Shown one piece after another: positions 27,601-37,385 of a stretch of DNA of 64,000 nucleotides. The stretch is from Bacteroidia bacterium (GTDB lineage Bacteria; Bacteroidota; Bacteroidia; J057; JAIXKT01). Location of the stretch: positions 124,001 through 188,000 of the forward strand of contig JAIXKT010000021.1 of the NCBI GenBank assembly GCA_026932145.1, in the 5' to 3' direction. The notes below the pieces were generated by a model that did no database searches, was not told where the DNA came from, and was given only the letters and a program-made list of their open reading frames with translations. A program made the translations under genes and the position numbers. The first letter of the stretch is position 1. The number at the start of each line of letters is the position of its first letter.

Positions 27601-27641
27601 CAAATTGGGTTCAAACTGCTATGAAGTTTGAACCCAATTTG
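27601..27641. terminator. Hairpin between convergent proS and gcvP
   Basis: A perfect 17-base stem (27601-27617 with 27625-27641) with a 7-base loop, 25 bases after the proS stop and 31 bases after the gcvP stop. The T-run is short on both strands, so it may act as a bidirectional terminator or transcript-stabilising hairpin. Confidence 0.75.
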
Positions 27642-27672
27642 TCTTAGCTATATTCAATCAATACTGTTAAAA

Positions 27673-30585
27673 TTACGCAGTTGGGTTTTCTGCGTAATCA
27701 GAAACCGGTGGGCAGGTACACATGATGTTTCTGTCTCCGTAGGTATTATTTATGCGTGAAACGGCTGGCCAAAACTTATTTTCTTGTAGCCAAGGTAGGG
27801 GAAAAGCTGCTTGTTCCCGTGAATAACCGTGTTTCCAGTCGTTAGCGGTTACGCGCATAGCGGTATGCGGGGCGTTTTTCAACGGATTATCGTGTTTATC
27901 AGATTTTCCGGCTAAAACGGCTTCAATTTCATGGTAAATAGCTTCCATTGCAGCAATAAAGCGGTCTAACTCAGGTTTAGCTTCACTTTCGGTTGGCTCA
28001 ATCATGAGTGTGCCGGGTACGGGAAAAGAAACAGTAGGAGCATGAAACCCAAAGTCCATAAGTCGCTTGGCTACGTCTTCTACTTCTATTTCGGCAGAGT
28101 GTTTATACTGGCGGAAGTCAAGTATCATTTCATGGGCAACACAATTTTGCTTTCCTTTATACAGAACCGGATAGTATTTTTCGAGTTTGGCGCGAAGGTA
28201 ATTCGCATTTAGAATAGCATATTTGGTAGCCATAGTAAGGCCGGTAGCTCCCATCATTCGGATATAGGCGTAGGAAATTGCTAATATTGAGGAACTTCCA
28301 AAAGGAGCGGCGGAAACGGCACTCATCCCTTTTTGGCCACCGGTTTTTACTAATGAATGGCTTGGGCGATACGGAGCCAGATGTTTAGCCATACAAATTG
28401 GCCCTACACCGGGACCTCCCCCTCCGTGTGGAATACAAAATGTCTTATGCAGGTTCAGGTGGCAAACGTCAGCACCAATTAAGGCAGGGTTCGTTAAACC
28501 GACCTGTGCATTCATGTTTGCTCCGTCCATATACACTTGCCCGCCATGTTGGTGGATAATTGTACAAATCTCCCGAATACCTTCTTCATAAACCCCGTGA
28601 GTAGAGGGATAAGTAACCATCAAACAAGCTAATTGGCTTTGGTATTGTGCTGCTTTTTGGGTTAGGTCGTTAATATCAATATTTCCTTGTGGGTCGCAGG
28701 CTACCACAACAACTTTCATTCCAGCCATAACAGCACTGGCTGGATTTGTTCCGTGTGCGGAAGCCGGAATCAAAGCAACATTTCTAAATTCTTGCTTTTT
28801 GGCTTTAAAGTATTCTCGGATAACCATTAAGCCGGCATATTCTCCTTGAGCGCCGGAATTAGGTTGTAGTGAAACTGCATCAAAGCCGGTGATTTCGGCT
28901 AAATATTGTTCTAATTCCTTGAATAACTGCTGATAACCACGAACTTGATTCTGCGGTGCAAAAGGGTGGATTCGCCCAAATTCCGGAAAAGTTACCGGCA
29001 ACATTTCTGCGGTAGCGTTTAGCTTCATGGTGCAAGAACCCAATGAAATCATGGAAGTGTTTAACGACAAATCTTTTTGTTCAAGCCGGTGGATATAGCG
29101 AAGCATATCGGTTTCAGCATGATAAGTGTTGAAAACAGGATGCGTCATATAGTCAGATTTTCTCGTAAGAGATTCGGGAATCTGCATTTTCCCATACCCC
29201 CAGAGTTCAAGAACGTCCGGTATAGTTCCATTATAGTCAATTACTTCTGCAAAAATTTTGACAATATCCTGAATGTCTTCAATTGTTGTGGTTTCATCTA
29301 AGGAGATACAAACGGTTTCTTCTTCTTCGTTTAGGCGAAAGTTAATTTTTGCTTTTGCCGTTAAGCGTCTGATTGCTGCAAGTTGCTGACCCGCGTTATC
29401 TACTAATGAGATACACAAAGTATCAAAGAAGAATTTATTATTTTGATAAAATCCAATTTTTTGCAATGCTTCTGAAAGAGTTGAGGCGAGGCGGTGGGTT
29501 CTTGTTGCAATATTTTTAAGACCTTTTGGCCCGTGATAAACGGCATACATTCCTGCCATAACGGCTAACAAAACTTGGGCTGTGCAGATATTACTGGTAG
29601 CTTTTTCCCGCCGAATATGTTGTTCACGGGTTTGTAAGGTCATTCTATAAGCGGTTTTTCCTTCAGCGTCAATAGACACACCGATTAAGCGACCGGGAAT
29701 CAGTCTTTTGTATTCATCTTTGCAGGCAAAATAAGCTGCGTGGGGGCCGCCGTATCCCATCGGAATCCCAAAACGCTGGGTTGAACCCACAACAACATCT
29801 GCTCCCCATTCTCCCGGAGGTGTTAATACCGTTAAACTTAATAGGTCGGCTGCAACGGCAACTAAAATATCTTGCTGATGCGCTGCTAAAACCAAGTCCC
29901 GGTAATCTACAACCAATCCATCGGTTGTAGGATATTGGAGTAAGATTCCAAAAATAGCGGAGGTGTCTTTAGGTAGGGTTCCTTCAAAGAGTTTTATTTC
30001 TATTCCAAGCGGTTGGGCGCGGGTTTTTAAAACCTCAATAGTTTGTGGAAGGCTATTAGCTGCTACCCAAAACTGGTTAGCTGTTGATTTTTTGGTACTT
30101 ACAATAGAGCGAATCATAACCATTGCTTCTGCTGCCGCCGTGCCTTCGTCCAACAAAGAAGCATTTGCTATAGCCATACCGGTTAAATCGCAAACCATCG
30201 TTTGAAAATTCAGCAGAGCTTCTAATCTTCCCTGAGAAATCTCTGCTTGATACGGAGTGTATGCGGTGTACCAAGCCGGGCTTTCTAAGATATTCCGTAA
30301 AATTACGTAAGGTGTAAAACAGTCGTGATACCCTAAGCCGATGTAAGACCGATAAATCTTATTTTTAGCGGCAATTTTTTGGATAGTATCTAAAAAAGCA
30401 TTTTCGGTTAAAGCGGGCGGAAGATTTAGCGGCTTGCGGGTGCGGATAGAACTCGGAACAGTCGCTTCTATTAGGTCTTCTAAGGTTGAAAAACCAATTG
30501 CTTGAAGCATCTCCCGAGTTTGCAACTCGTCCGGGCCAATATGCCGGTTAGAAAACGGATATTCTAATTTTGAATTATATAACAT
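27673..30585 (-). CDS. gcvP: Glycine dehydrogenase (decarboxylating), P-protein
   Basis: PLP enzyme of the glycine cleavage system. It decarboxylates glycine and passes the aminomethyl group to H-protein lipoate. At 970 residues it is the fused single-chain form, with two homologous halves. The N-half starts [22 protein letters not shown]. The PLP lysine lies in [21 protein letters not shown] in the C-half. The start is the ATG at 30585: a -7 box at 30608-30615 lies inside the longer frame that reaches 30618. No gcvT or gcvH is nearby. Confidence 0.97.
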   Translation of the reverse strand: MLYNSKLEYPFSNRHIGPDELQTREMLQAIGFSTLEDLIEATVPSSIRTRKPLNLPPALTENAFLDTIQKIAAKNKIYRSYIGLGYHDCFTPYVILRNILESPAWYTAYTPYQAEISQGRLEALLNFQTMVCDLTGMAIANASLLDEGTAAAEAMVMIRSIVSTKKSTANQFWVAANSLPQTIEVLKTRAQPLGIEIKLFEGTLPKDTSAIFGILLQYPTTDGLVVDYRDLVLAAHQQDILVAVAADLLSLTVLTPPGEWGADVVVGSTQRFGIPMGYGGPHAAYFACKDEYKRLIPGRLIGVSIDAEGKTAYRMTLQTREQHIRREKATSNICTAQVLLAVMAGMYAVYHGPKGLKNIATRTHRLASTLSEALQKIGFYQNNKFFFDTLCISLVDNAGQQLAAIRRLTAKAKINFRLNEEEETVCISLDETTTIEDIQDIVKIFAEVIDYNGTIPDVLELWGYGKMQIPESLTRKSDYMTHPVFNTYHAETDMLRYIHRLEQKDLSLNTSMISLGSCTMKLNATAEMLPVTFPEFGRIHPFAPQNQVRGYQQLFKELEQYLAEITGFDAVSLQPNSGAQGEYAGLMVIREYFKAKKQEFRNVALIPASAHGTNPASAVMAGMKVVVVACDPQGNIDINDLTQKAAQYQSQLACLMVTYPSTHGVYEEGIREICTIIHQHGGQVYMDGANMNAQVGLTNPALIGADVCHLNLHKTFCIPHGGGGPGVGPICMAKHLAPYRPSHSLVKTGGQKGMSAVSAAPFGSSSILAISYAYIRMMGATGLTMATKYAILNANYLRAKLEKYYPVLYKGKQNCVAHEMILDFRQYKHSAEIEVEDVAKRLMDFGFHAPTVSFPVPGTLMIEPTESEAKPELDRFIAAMEAIYHEIEAVLAGKSDKHDNPLKNAPHTAMRVTANDWKHGYSREQAAFPLPWLQENKFWPAVSRINNTYGDRNIMCTCPPVSDYAENPTA

Positions 30586-30607
30586 AATAGGAAACCTGAA
30601 TTTGCTG

Positions 30608-30615
30608 CAAAAATA
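30608..30615 (-). promoter_or_regulatory. -7 box of gcvP
   Basis: TATTTTTG on the minus strand followed by CAGC, 22 bases before the ATG at 30585. No glycine riboswitch is visible; the leader is too short for one. Confidence 0.6.
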
Positions 30616-30681
30616 CAAACTCCGTTGTTCCTTTACGGTATATTTTTCAAAATAGAAAACTTAGTTCAGAAAACTTTATTG

Positions 30682-31227
30682 TTATGCAATCGTTTCTTGA
30701 ATTTGGGATAGTGGCATATTCAGCAAGGTAAAGTCCGGATAAAAAGAAGATAACAACCTGAATTTTTGGTGATAAACTTCTATTGAACGGTTGTTTTTTA
30801 GGACAAAATTGAGAATCTTGTTTAAGTATTCTTGTACTTTTGGGTGTGATTTCTGGATGATGAATGTGCGGATTCTATCTATTTCAAATTCTTTTTCAGC
30901 GCCAAAGTAGGTCATTAGGAGAGATTTCATTTTTGCTTTTTCGGTATCTTCAAAAGTAGATTCAGAGAAAGCTTTAAGAATTTCAAACAAACGTTGGCTG
31001 GGGACTTTATGAGCAAAGAAGCCCGTTAAATCAATCCAAAAAAGATACGGAATGTAGATTCCGCCGCAACCATTGAGGGCTAAGGTTCGAAATTCTTCTA
31101 AGGATTCAGGGTTGCGTAACTGTCCTATGTGTAATGCTTTAAGCTGTTCTAAGGCTGCTTCTCTGTCTTCGGTTTCTAAAAAAGCATTTTCAATTTCAAA
31201 AAAAGTATCTTCTAATGAGTTATTCAT
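30682..31227 (-). CDS. Protein of unknown function cotranscribed with recQ
   Basis: Acidic, helical, soluble protein of 181 residues (for example FLETEDREAALEQLKALHIGQLRNPESLEEFRTLAL and a C-terminal SIEVYHQKFRLLSSFYPDF). I do not recognise a family, motif or signal peptide. It starts 6 bases after the recQ stop, so it is very likely in the same operon. That hints at, but does not show, a role in DNA repair or replication. Confidence 0.75.
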   Translation of the reverse strand: MNNSLEDTFFEIENAFLETEDREAALEQLKALHIGQLRNPESLEEFRTLALNGCGGIYIPYLFWIDLTGFFAHKVPSQRLFEILKAFSESTFEDTEKAKMKSLLMTYFGAEKEFEIDRIRTFIIQKSHPKVQEYLNKILNFVLKNNRSIEVYHQKFRLLSSFYPDFTLLNMPLSQIQETIA

Positions 31228-31233
31228 AATATT

Positions 31234-33417
31234 TTAATTAGCCATTTCTGAGTAAAATTTGATACGCACCAATTGTAATTCTTCGGGGTCATATTCATCG
31301 TCAAATTCTTCTACTGCAATATCAATGGAGCCGTCTTCAGCGTGGCGAAAATAGTTATATACTTCTTCGATACGGTCTGGCTCAATAATTTGGCGGATAT
31401 AGTAGTCTATGTTTAGTCTTGTTCCGGAATAAATAATATTTTCAATTTCGGCAATTACTTCAGCTAAGGTCATGCCGCGTAGTGTTGCAATCTGGTCTAT
31501 CGGGGTTTTACGGTCAATGTGCTGAATGATAAATAATTTATTAGAGGAGTTATCTCCTTTAGTTTTAACGATAAAGTCATTTGGCCGAGATATATCGTTT
31601 TCTTCTACGTATTTTTGGATAAGTTCTAAAAAAGGTGTCGCAAATTTTCGTGCTTTTCCGGCTCCTACACCCACGATATTTTCAAATTCCTCCAACGTAA
31701 TGGGATATTTGATGGCCATATCCTCTAATGACGGATCTTGAAATACAATGTAAGGAGGAACTTTCTTATCATGAGCAATTTTCTTCCTTAGATTTTTTAG
31801 CATTTCAAAAAGAATCTCATCATAAGACTTAACGTCTTCTATATGAGTAATATCGCTACTATTTTGAATAACGGTATTTTCAAATTTTATCAGAGATATT
31901 GGTGTTGGGTGTTCTAAAAATTCTTTACCGTGCTTCCCTAATTTGATGCAGCCATAGTCTTCGATGTCTTTAACAAGGTAATCTAATACGATAAGTTGGG
32001 TAAATATAGATTTCCATTCAAGTTCATCTAAATGAGCACCTTTTCCATGTGATTTTAATTTATCGTGGTGGTGCATTTTTATTTGCTGGCCTTGTGAGCC
32101 TCTCAAAAGGCTGATTAGGTGGTTCATCTGAAATTTTCCGTTTGTTTCCTGCACACAACCGAGAGCGTGTTTCACCAAATCGCTTGCATCAAAACGTTGT
32201 TTAGGGCTTCGGCAGTTATCGCACATCTCTTCACAGTGTTTCTCATCATAGAATTCACCAAAGTAATGTAAGATTAATTTTCTGCGGCAGATTCCTGATT
32301 CGCAGAATCCCGCCATCTCATAAAGTAAATGTTTTTGTGATTCTCTTTCGGAAACCCCTTTATCCTTCATAAACTTTTCTAACTTCACAATATCGTTAAA
32401 GTCATAGAAAAGTAAGCAGTTTCCTTCGAGGCCGTCTCGGCCAGATCTACCGGTTTCTTGGTAATAGCTTTCGATGGATTTTGGTACATCATAATGAATC
32501 ACGAAGCGCACGTCCGGCTTATCTATCCCCATACCGAAGGCGATAGTAGCTACAACTACCTGAATCTCTTCGGATAAGAACATATCCTGATGCTGATTTC
32601 GTACAGAAGTCTCTAAACCAGCGTGATAAGGAGCGGCTTTGATTCCATTTACAGTTAAAATTTCAGAAAGCTCTTCTACTTTACGGCGGCTTAAACAGTA
32701 AATAATTCCGGATTTATTATGATTAGACTTGATGTATCGAATAATATCTGTAACGGGATCTCGTTTAGGGCGAATTTCGTAGTATAGGTTAGGGCGGTTA
32801 AAACTCGAAATAAAAGTCTCCGAATTTTCTAAAGAAAGGTTATTTACAATGTCTTGTTGAACTTTTGGGGTTGCAGTAGCCGTTAGGGCAATGATTGGGA
32901 CACGTTTTACGATATTAATAATCGAACGGATTCTTCGGTATTCTGGGCGGAAGTCATGCCCCCATTCAGAAATACAATGAGCTTCATCAACGGCTACAAA
33001 ACTGATGTCAGCTTGCCGTAAAAACTCAACAAATTCTTCTTTTACAAGGGATTCCGGAGCTACATAGAGGAGTTTTAACTGTCTGGATATGACTTTTTCT
33101 TTGACCAACTCATATTCGCTTTTGCTCATGGTTGAGTTTAGAAATCCGGCTTCTATACCAAGTGCCTGCATTTGGTCCACTTGGTTTTTCATGAGTGCGA
33201 TTAATGGCGATATTACTAAGGCTGTACCCGGCTTCATAACGGCTGGTAGCTGGTAGCATAACGACTTACCGGCTCCGGTAGGCATCACGACAAAGCAATC
33301 TCCGCCGTTTAATAAATGGCGAATAACAGATTCTTGTTTTCCGCGAAAAAAGTCGTACCCAAAAAATTGCTTGAGGGTCTTATGTATGTCTATATCCTGA
33401 ACTGCTTGGCTTATCAT
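31234..33417 (-). CDS. recQ: ATP-dependent DNA helicase RecQ
   Basis: 3'-5' superfamily 2 helicase of 727 residues acting in recombination and fork repair. It has the Walker A motif MPTGAGKSLCYQLPA, DEAH box VDEAHCISEWGHDFRPEY and motif VI YYQETGRSGRDG. Four zinc cysteines follow in GICRRKLILHYFGEFYDEKHCEEMCDNC, then a winged helix and an HRDC domain (DPSLEDMAIKYPITLEEFENIVG). A C-terminal ~120-residue extension contains a helix-turn-helix-like segment (RKTPIDQIATLRGMTLAEVIAEI) and an acidic tail. The ATG at 33417 is chosen; a GTG at 33429 is possible because the -7 box at 33453-33460 lies before both. Confidence 0.95.
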   Translation of the reverse strand: MISQAVQDIDIHKTLKQFFGYDFFRGKQESVIRHLLNGGDCFVVMPTGAGKSLCYQLPAVMKPGTALVISPLIALMKNQVDQMQALGIEAGFLNSTMSKSEYELVKEKVISRQLKLLYVAPESLVKEEFVEFLRQADISFVAVDEAHCISEWGHDFRPEYRRIRSIINIVKRVPIIALTATATPKVQQDIVNNLSLENSETFISSFNRPNLYYEIRPKRDPVTDIIRYIKSNHNKSGIIYCLSRRKVEELSEILTVNGIKAAPYHAGLETSVRNQHQDMFLSEEIQVVVATIAFGMGIDKPDVRFVIHYDVPKSIESYYQETGRSGRDGLEGNCLLFYDFNDIVKLEKFMKDKGVSERESQKHLLYEMAGFCESGICRRKLILHYFGEFYDEKHCEEMCDNCRSPKQRFDASDLVKHALGCVQETNGKFQMNHLISLLRGSQGQQIKMHHHDKLKSHGKGAHLDELEWKSIFTQLIVLDYLVKDIEDYGCIKLGKHGKEFLEHPTPISLIKFENTVIQNSSDITHIEDVKSYDEILFEMLKNLRKKIAHDKKVPPYIVFQDPSLEDMAIKYPITLEEFENIVGVGAGKARKFATPFLELIQKYVEENDISRPNDFIVKTKGDNSSNKLFIIQHIDRKTPIDQIATLRGMTLAEVIAEIENIIYSGTRLNIDYYIRQIIEPDRIEEVYNYFRHAEDGSIDIAVEEFDDEYDPEELQLVRIKFYSEMAN

Positions 33418-33452
33418 AGGAAGTATCACGAACAGATTCTCTGTCAGGTGAA

Positions 33453-33460
33453 CAAAGTTA
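33453..33460 (-). promoter_or_regulatory. -7 box of recQ
   Basis: TAACTTTG on the minus strand matches TAnnTTTG, 35 bases before the ATG at 33417. Confidence 0.55.
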
Positions 33461-33510
33461 TTGTTTTTTTCGAGCTAAAAAACAAGTTTTTTAAAAAATT
33501 TTGGCAGAAA

Positions 33511-33544
33511 AAAATAGCTGGACATGATATTATCCAGCTATTTT
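33511..33544 (-). terminator. Intrinsic terminator of the OmpA/TPR lipoprotein gene
   Basis: Perfect 12-base stem (33511-33522 with 33533-33544) with a 10-base loop and a run of T on the minus strand directly after. It lies 19 bases past the lipoprotein stop at 33564. Confidence 0.85.
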
Positions 33545-33563
33545 AAAGGTTAAAAGAATGGAA

Positions 33564-35294
33564 TTAGTTTCCTACTGCGGCTTTAAATTCTGCACTTTCC
33601 CATTGTTTACGGAATTCTAAGTCATTACGAGCTTTGGTTCCGAATTTTGAGTCTAAGGTAGCAGCTTTCTTTAAATTAACAGCCATTATGTCGCTGGCAC
33701 CTGTACGCACACCTACGATAGCGAGTACATAATAGTATAATGCTTGAGTTTGGTCTTCGCGAATAGCTGTTTCTAAATCTGTTTTTGCGCCGGCAAAATC
33801 ACCCATTAGGAGTTTACATAATCCTGAATTGTATAACGCACCTCCCAAAGAACGAGAGTTTCCAAAACGCTCAGTAGCAGCAGAATACATAGCTTTCTTT
33901 TCTAAGATTACGCCATAGTTAAATTGTGCCTCAGGTGTTGATGTACCGGATAATGAATTTTCGTATAGTTTTTTGGCTTCAGCGATATTTTTCTTGTTTT
34001 TATAGGCAACGCCTAAATTGTTTTGAACAATATAGTTGTTTGCGCTCAGTCGGTTCGCTTCGCTTAGTGCGTTAAAGCCTTCTTCGGTATTTCTTTCTTT
34101 TAGGTAAAGAACTCCTAAGTCGTTAAAGGCGCGATACTCTTCTTTGTAGGCTTGGGTAAATTCTTTGAGCATATCGCGGCGAGCCGTGTTATTGGTAATG
34201 CGGGAGGCAGCATAAAGCCATTCTTCTTTTTGGAAGATTTCGCGAAGTGTACCTTTGTTTCCGCCGTTAGCAAAGATAGCAGAAATGGAATCTATTTGTG
34301 CATCAGTGCGTCTGGGTTCGTAGCCTTCTAAGCGAATGGTGGCGCGGCGTAACGGAGCTAAAATTTCCTCTACATTTTTGTAGCCACCAACTAAAGCCAT
34401 GATTTTCTTCTCTTTAAGGTCTTCATCATAGCCGGCTGAGGCAATTTCGATAATCTGGCTTTTTACATCTTCGGAGAAAGGCATTGAGCGTAAATTTGCC
34501 TTAAACCCGTCCCAATCCTCTGAAGTAGTGGATATTTTAAAGAAAGTTGAATCTAAATAAGCGGAATATCCATAATTTTTTAGCTGGTCGGTTAGCCATT
34601 TTACGACCTCTTTAGAGCGATTTACGGAAAGCATTTGATTTCTTTTAAAAGGCCCTTCGGGGGAAGCAAAACCTACAACGGTAATGCTGGTAGCCGGAAA
34701 GCGTTTGGAAATAAAATCTCCGATATTACGGATTTCAGACTTGTCAAACTCTGTGGGCTGTATAGCAAAGACATCACGAGGAAATTGAAATACGGCTGTT
34801 AAGGTAAGCGGAACTTCTTTAACATAGCTATGCTTAGTCATTAAAAATTGGTCATTTTCATATACTAAGCGAGAAGTAGTGATACAGCAAGGTGCTAAGG
34901 TGAGATCCGGTAAATCAACGTTTTTCTTTTTGCGGCTATATTTATTTACAGCAATTAAGTTTCCGCCGTCCATTTTGTCGTTAAAGGCGGTTTCTCCGCT
35001 GGTAGAGAGGCTGGCTCCCTCTTTTTTGATATTGGGATATTTTTCGTAGGGAACATTAATTTTATTGAGTGTGAATGTGTTAGCTCCGTTTTTAATGACG
35101 AGTTCTCCGGTATAAATACCGCCTTTTTTGATACCGGATTTTGCCGGAATATTGGCTTTTACGGAAAATTTAACGGAATCAGCGTGAACTTCTAAAGGGT
35201 TAGGCGTTACGGTAACTGTTGCCCCTTTAAAACTTTTACAACTATGCGACCCGATAGCAAGCACTATGGCGAGTGCTAAATATGTACGTTTCAT
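33564..35294 (-). CDS. Outer-membrane-type lipoprotein with OmpA-like and TPR domains
   Basis: Protein of 576 residues. The lipoprotein signal ends AIGSHSC (Cys19). An N-terminal beta-rich region (VTPNPLEVHADSVKFSVKANIP) is followed by an OmpA-like segment in the middle (about residues 185-260: TVVGFASPEGPFKRNQMLSVNRSKEVVKWL). The C-terminal half holds TPR repeats (AFNDLGVLYLKERNTEEGFNALSEANRL, VQNNLGVAYKNKKNIAEAKKLYENSL and others). The layout partly recalls PorE of the type IX system, but no WD40 propeller is present, so I do not call it PorE. It is likely a cell-wall-linked scaffold. Confidence 0.82.
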   Translation of the reverse strand: MKRTYLALAIVLAIGSHSCKSFKGATVTVTPNPLEVHADSVKFSVKANIPAKSGIKKGGIYTGELVIKNGANTFTLNKINVPYEKYPNIKKEGASLSTSGETAFNDKMDGGNLIAVNKYSRKKKNVDLPDLTLAPCCITTSRLVYENDQFLMTKHSYVKEVPLTLTAVFQFPRDVFAIQPTEFDKSEIRNIGDFISKRFPATSITVVGFASPEGPFKRNQMLSVNRSKEVVKWLTDQLKNYGYSAYLDSTFFKISTTSEDWDGFKANLRSMPFSEDVKSQIIEIASAGYDEDLKEKKIMALVGGYKNVEEILAPLRRATIRLEGYEPRRTDAQIDSISAIFANGGNKGTLREIFQKEEWLYAASRITNNTARRDMLKEFTQAYKEEYRAFNDLGVLYLKERNTEEGFNALSEANRLSANNYIVQNNLGVAYKNKKNIAEAKKLYENSLSGTSTPEAQFNYGVILEKKAMYSAATERFGNSRSLGGALYNSGLCKLLMGDFAGAKTDLETAIREDQTQALYYYVLAIVGVRTGASDIMAVNLKKAATLDSKFGTKARNDLEFRKQWESAEFKAAVGN

Positions 35295-35352
35295 GAATAT
35301 TGTGTGTGTTTGTGTGTGATAACTTTATGGATTTATGCGTGTAATCTTGTAG

Positions 35353-35360
35353 CAAAAGTA
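35353..35360 (-). promoter_or_regulatory. -7 box of the OmpA/TPR lipoprotein gene
   Basis: TACTTTTG on the minus strand, followed by CTAC; the ATG at 35294 is 58 bases downstream. The leader contains a run of alternating CA (35300-35320). Confidence 0.55.
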
Positions 35361-35378
35361 ATAATAATCAATAAAAAA

Positions 35379-35714
35379 TTAATCCGTTACGGTAATAATT
35401 TCTGTTTTTTCGCTAATATTATCTTTTTCACCGATAACAAGGCGAACCTTGTATTTTCCTGCTTCCAAATATTTGTGGGTAACGGTCAAGGTTCCAACAG
35501 AATTTTGCACTTTTCCATCTCCAAAATACCAAGTACAATCATCAAAGCCTTTATCATAATCAGAACAATTGGTAAAACTAACCTCTTGGCGTACTTTTAT
35601 ATTTGTTGCTGATGGAATAAAGCATGAGCGATAGTCCGGCTTCTGGCAAGCCCAAAAGCCTAAGCCAATAACTGTAAAACAAGTGAATTTGGATACTCTT
35701 AGCAAAGATTTCAT
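35379..35714 (-). CDS. Small lipoprotein with a PKD domain
   Basis: Protein of 111 residues. The signal ends with Cys23 in GFWAC. A single PKD fold follows, recognised by CTWYFGDGKVQNSVGTLTVTHKYLEAGKYKVRLVI, where WxFGDG and the HxYxxxGxYxVxL pattern are diagnostic. PKD domains mediate protein or polysaccharide contacts on the surface. It has its own promoter box and lies 84 bases before the TPR lipoprotein. The partner is unknown. Confidence 0.85.
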   Translation of the reverse strand: MKSLLRVSKFTCFTVIGLGFWACQKPDYRSCFIPSATNIKVRQEVSFTNCSDYDKGFDDCTWYFGDGKVQNSVGTLTVTHKYLEAGKYKVRLVIGEKDNISEKTEIITVTD

Positions 35715-35763
35715 AATCTTAGGTTCTCTGTAAAGATAGTTATCTAACGAACAAAACGAGATG

Positions 35764-35771
35764 CAAATGTA
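35764..35771 (-). promoter_or_regulatory. -7 box of the PKD lipoprotein gene
   Basis: TACATTTG on the minus strand matches TAnnTTTG, with a 49-base gap to the ATG at 35714. Confidence 0.5.
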
Positions 35772-35817
35772 ACTTAAGTTTCTGAATTACGAATTGCTCA
35801 GTAGTTTAATTTTTAGA

Positions 35818-36399
35818 TTAAAGGGACGCTCGGTTTCTAATACTATGGCGGTTGTTGTTTACTAAAAAGTTAAACACAACTCCAAAGTCAGGGTTTCTTT
35901 TTTGAGCTAACCATTGAAGACGGTTAGTCAATTGAGATTTTTCGGTGAGTAATTTGGCTTTATCAAAGATAGCCTCGGATCTCTCCGCAAAGTTTATGTC
36001 ATAGTTGTTAGACATAACGATGGCTTCTTCTGGGCAAACTTCTTCACAAAAGCCACAATAGATACAGCGTAACATATTGATTTCAAATGTTATGGGGTAT
36101 CTTTCTTTAGGGTCATCTGTTTCGGCAGCTTGCATAGATATTGCTAAGGGGGGGCAAACTCGGGCACAAAGTCCACAGGCAACACACCGTTCTTTATTGT
36201 TTTCGGCCACTAATACCGGCCTACCGCGAAATTCTGCTCCCAAAACGGGCTTCTCTTCCGGATACTCTAATGTGTATGTAGGCTTAAACATGTGTTTAAA
36301 GGTGTACCACATTCCTTTGAATATCTCCGGAAAGTATAAACGTTCAGCAAAATTTAGGGTACGCTCATCTGGCCTACCTGTCAGAATACGCTTGTTCAT
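35818..36399 (-). CDS. nuoI: NADH-quinone oxidoreductase subunit I
   Basis: Subunit of respiratory complex I that carries clusters N6a and N6b, sitting at the peripheral-arm/membrane junction. The 193-residue protein has the amphipathic N-terminus ([19 protein letters not shown]) and two cluster motifs, [12 protein letters not shown] and [12 protein letters not shown]. It is close to the classical NuoI in length and order (with [15 protein letters not shown] before the first motif). It starts at the ATG at 36399. The other nuo genes, normally adjacent, are not in the window, so the subunit genes are dispersed in this genome. Confidence 0.92.
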   Translation of the reverse strand: MNKRILTGRPDERTLNFAERLYFPEIFKGMWYTFKHMFKPTYTLEYPEEKPVLGAEFRGRPVLVAENNKERCVACGLCARVCPPLAISMQAAETDDPKERYPITFEINMLRCIYCGFCEEVCPEEAIVMSNNYDINFAERSEAIFDKAKLLTEKSQLTNRLQWLAQKRNPDFGVVFNFLVNNNRHSIRNRASL

Positions 36400-36469
36400 T
36401 ATGCAAATCAAGGAAAAAAAAACATAGAAAAAACAATAATTTAATTAGTTCTGATTTTTTCAAGATAAA

Positions 36470-37297
36470 TCATAATCCTGTCCAGATAGGGGATCTTTTT
36501 TGCAGAAAAGCCTGTATTCCCTCTTTGGCATCTTGGGTTTGCAGTAGTTGGGATAGCTGATTTTTGAGCCAAATTTGTTGCTCTTCATAAGATACACCAC
36601 GCATTGCCTGCATGGCTTGCATTCCGTGCCGTATAGCTGTGGGAGAGTTCTGTAACAATGAGTTTAATAAGGTATCAGTATGGTTATCAATGTTTTCTAT
36701 GGAAACAATGCTATCTATGATATTTAAACTGTAAGCCTCTGTTGCCGAAATTGCTCTTCCCCATAGGCATAGTTCAAGGGCACGTTTGGGCGGCATTAAA
36801 TTTAACAAAACCCCGAGTACCTGAAAGGGAAATATACCTCGTTTTACTTCAGGTAATGTAAATGTAGTTTTTTCAGTAGCAATAACATAGGTACTTGAAC
36901 CCACTAATAAGAAGCCTCCGGCATACACATTTCCCTGTACTTTGGTAATAACCGGTTTATGTAAGTTTTGAAACAAAGAGGCGATTACTACTGTTTCGTC
37001 CACTAAAGGTATGGTAGATTCATCAGAATGAGTTGTTTTGCCGATGCTTCTTAAATCCATACCGGAGCAAAAAGTATCTCCATTTGCGCTTAAAACAACT
37101 GCCCAAACTTCCGGAGTGTAGTGGGCATACGCCATAGAATAAGCTAACTCGGACATCATTACGGAATTAATAGCGTTTTTAACTTCCGGCCGGTTTAGGG
37201 TAATGTACAAAACATTCTTCTTATGTATAACTTCAAGAGCTGCAAAACGTTGATTCTGAAAGGCAGCAATTTGTTCTGAATTAAACGGATAGTTCAT
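36470..37297 (-). CDS. Enoyl-CoA hydratase/isomerase family protein (one catalytic Glu missing)
   Basis: Crotonase-fold protein of 275 residues. The oxyanion-hole motifs are DTFCSGMDL and QGNVYAGGFLL. By alignment with rat enoyl-CoA hydratase, the Glu144 position is Leu130 while the Glu164 position is Glu150 (TLPEVKRGIFP). A single acid is the arrangement of Delta3-Delta2 isomerases and other crotonases rather than of hydratases, so the reaction is uncertain. The ATG at 37297 is chosen; a terminator hairpin and a -7 box lie in the longer frame upstream. No other beta-oxidation gene is nearby. Confidence 0.85.
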   Translation of the reverse strand: MNYPFNSEQIAAFQNQRFAALEVIHKKNVLYITLNRPEVKNAINSVMMSELAYSMAYAHYTPEVWAVVLSANGDTFCSGMDLRSIGKTTHSDESTIPLVDETVVIASLFQNLHKPVITKVQGNVYAGGFLLVGSSTYVIATEKTTFTLPEVKRGIFPFQVLGVLLNLMPPKRALELCLWGRAISATEAYSLNIIDSIVSIENIDNHTDTLLNSLLQNSPTAIRHGMQAMQAMRGVSYEEQQIWLKNQLSQLLQTQDAKEGIQAFLQKRSPIWTGL

Positions 37298-37305
37298 ATT
37301 AAAGG

Positions 37306-37313
37306 CAAAACTA
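37306..37313 (-). promoter_or_regulatory. -7 box very close to the crotonase start
   Basis: TAGTTTTG on the minus strand with 8 bases to the ATG at 37297, so the leader is at most a few bases. Confidence 0.55.
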
Positions 37314-37323
37314 CGGATAATTA

Positions 37324-37363
37324 AAAAAACTCTGCCTAAAAAGTACATTAGGCAGAGTTTTTT
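37324..37363 (-). terminator. Intrinsic terminator of the OmpA porin gene
   Basis: Perfect 16-base stem (37324-37339 with 37348-37363) and an 8-base loop. The stem ends in A/T tracts that give a T-run on either strand. It sits 23 bases after the porin stop at 37386. Confidence 0.85.
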
Positions 37364-37385
37364 AGAATCAAAATGTCAGGATAAA

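Noticed and set aside
27586-27672. Possible glycine riboswitch near gcvP
   Set aside because: This is the 3' end of gcvP; its real 5' leader is about 15 bases, too short for a riboswitch.
33564-35294. PorE of the type IX secretion system
   Set aside because: OmpA-like and TPR parts are present but there is no WD40 propeller, and the order differs.
35300-35320. CA/TG dinucleotide run upstream of the TPR lipoprotein
   Set aside because: Short and imperfect; no sign of phase-variation length or of a frame switch.
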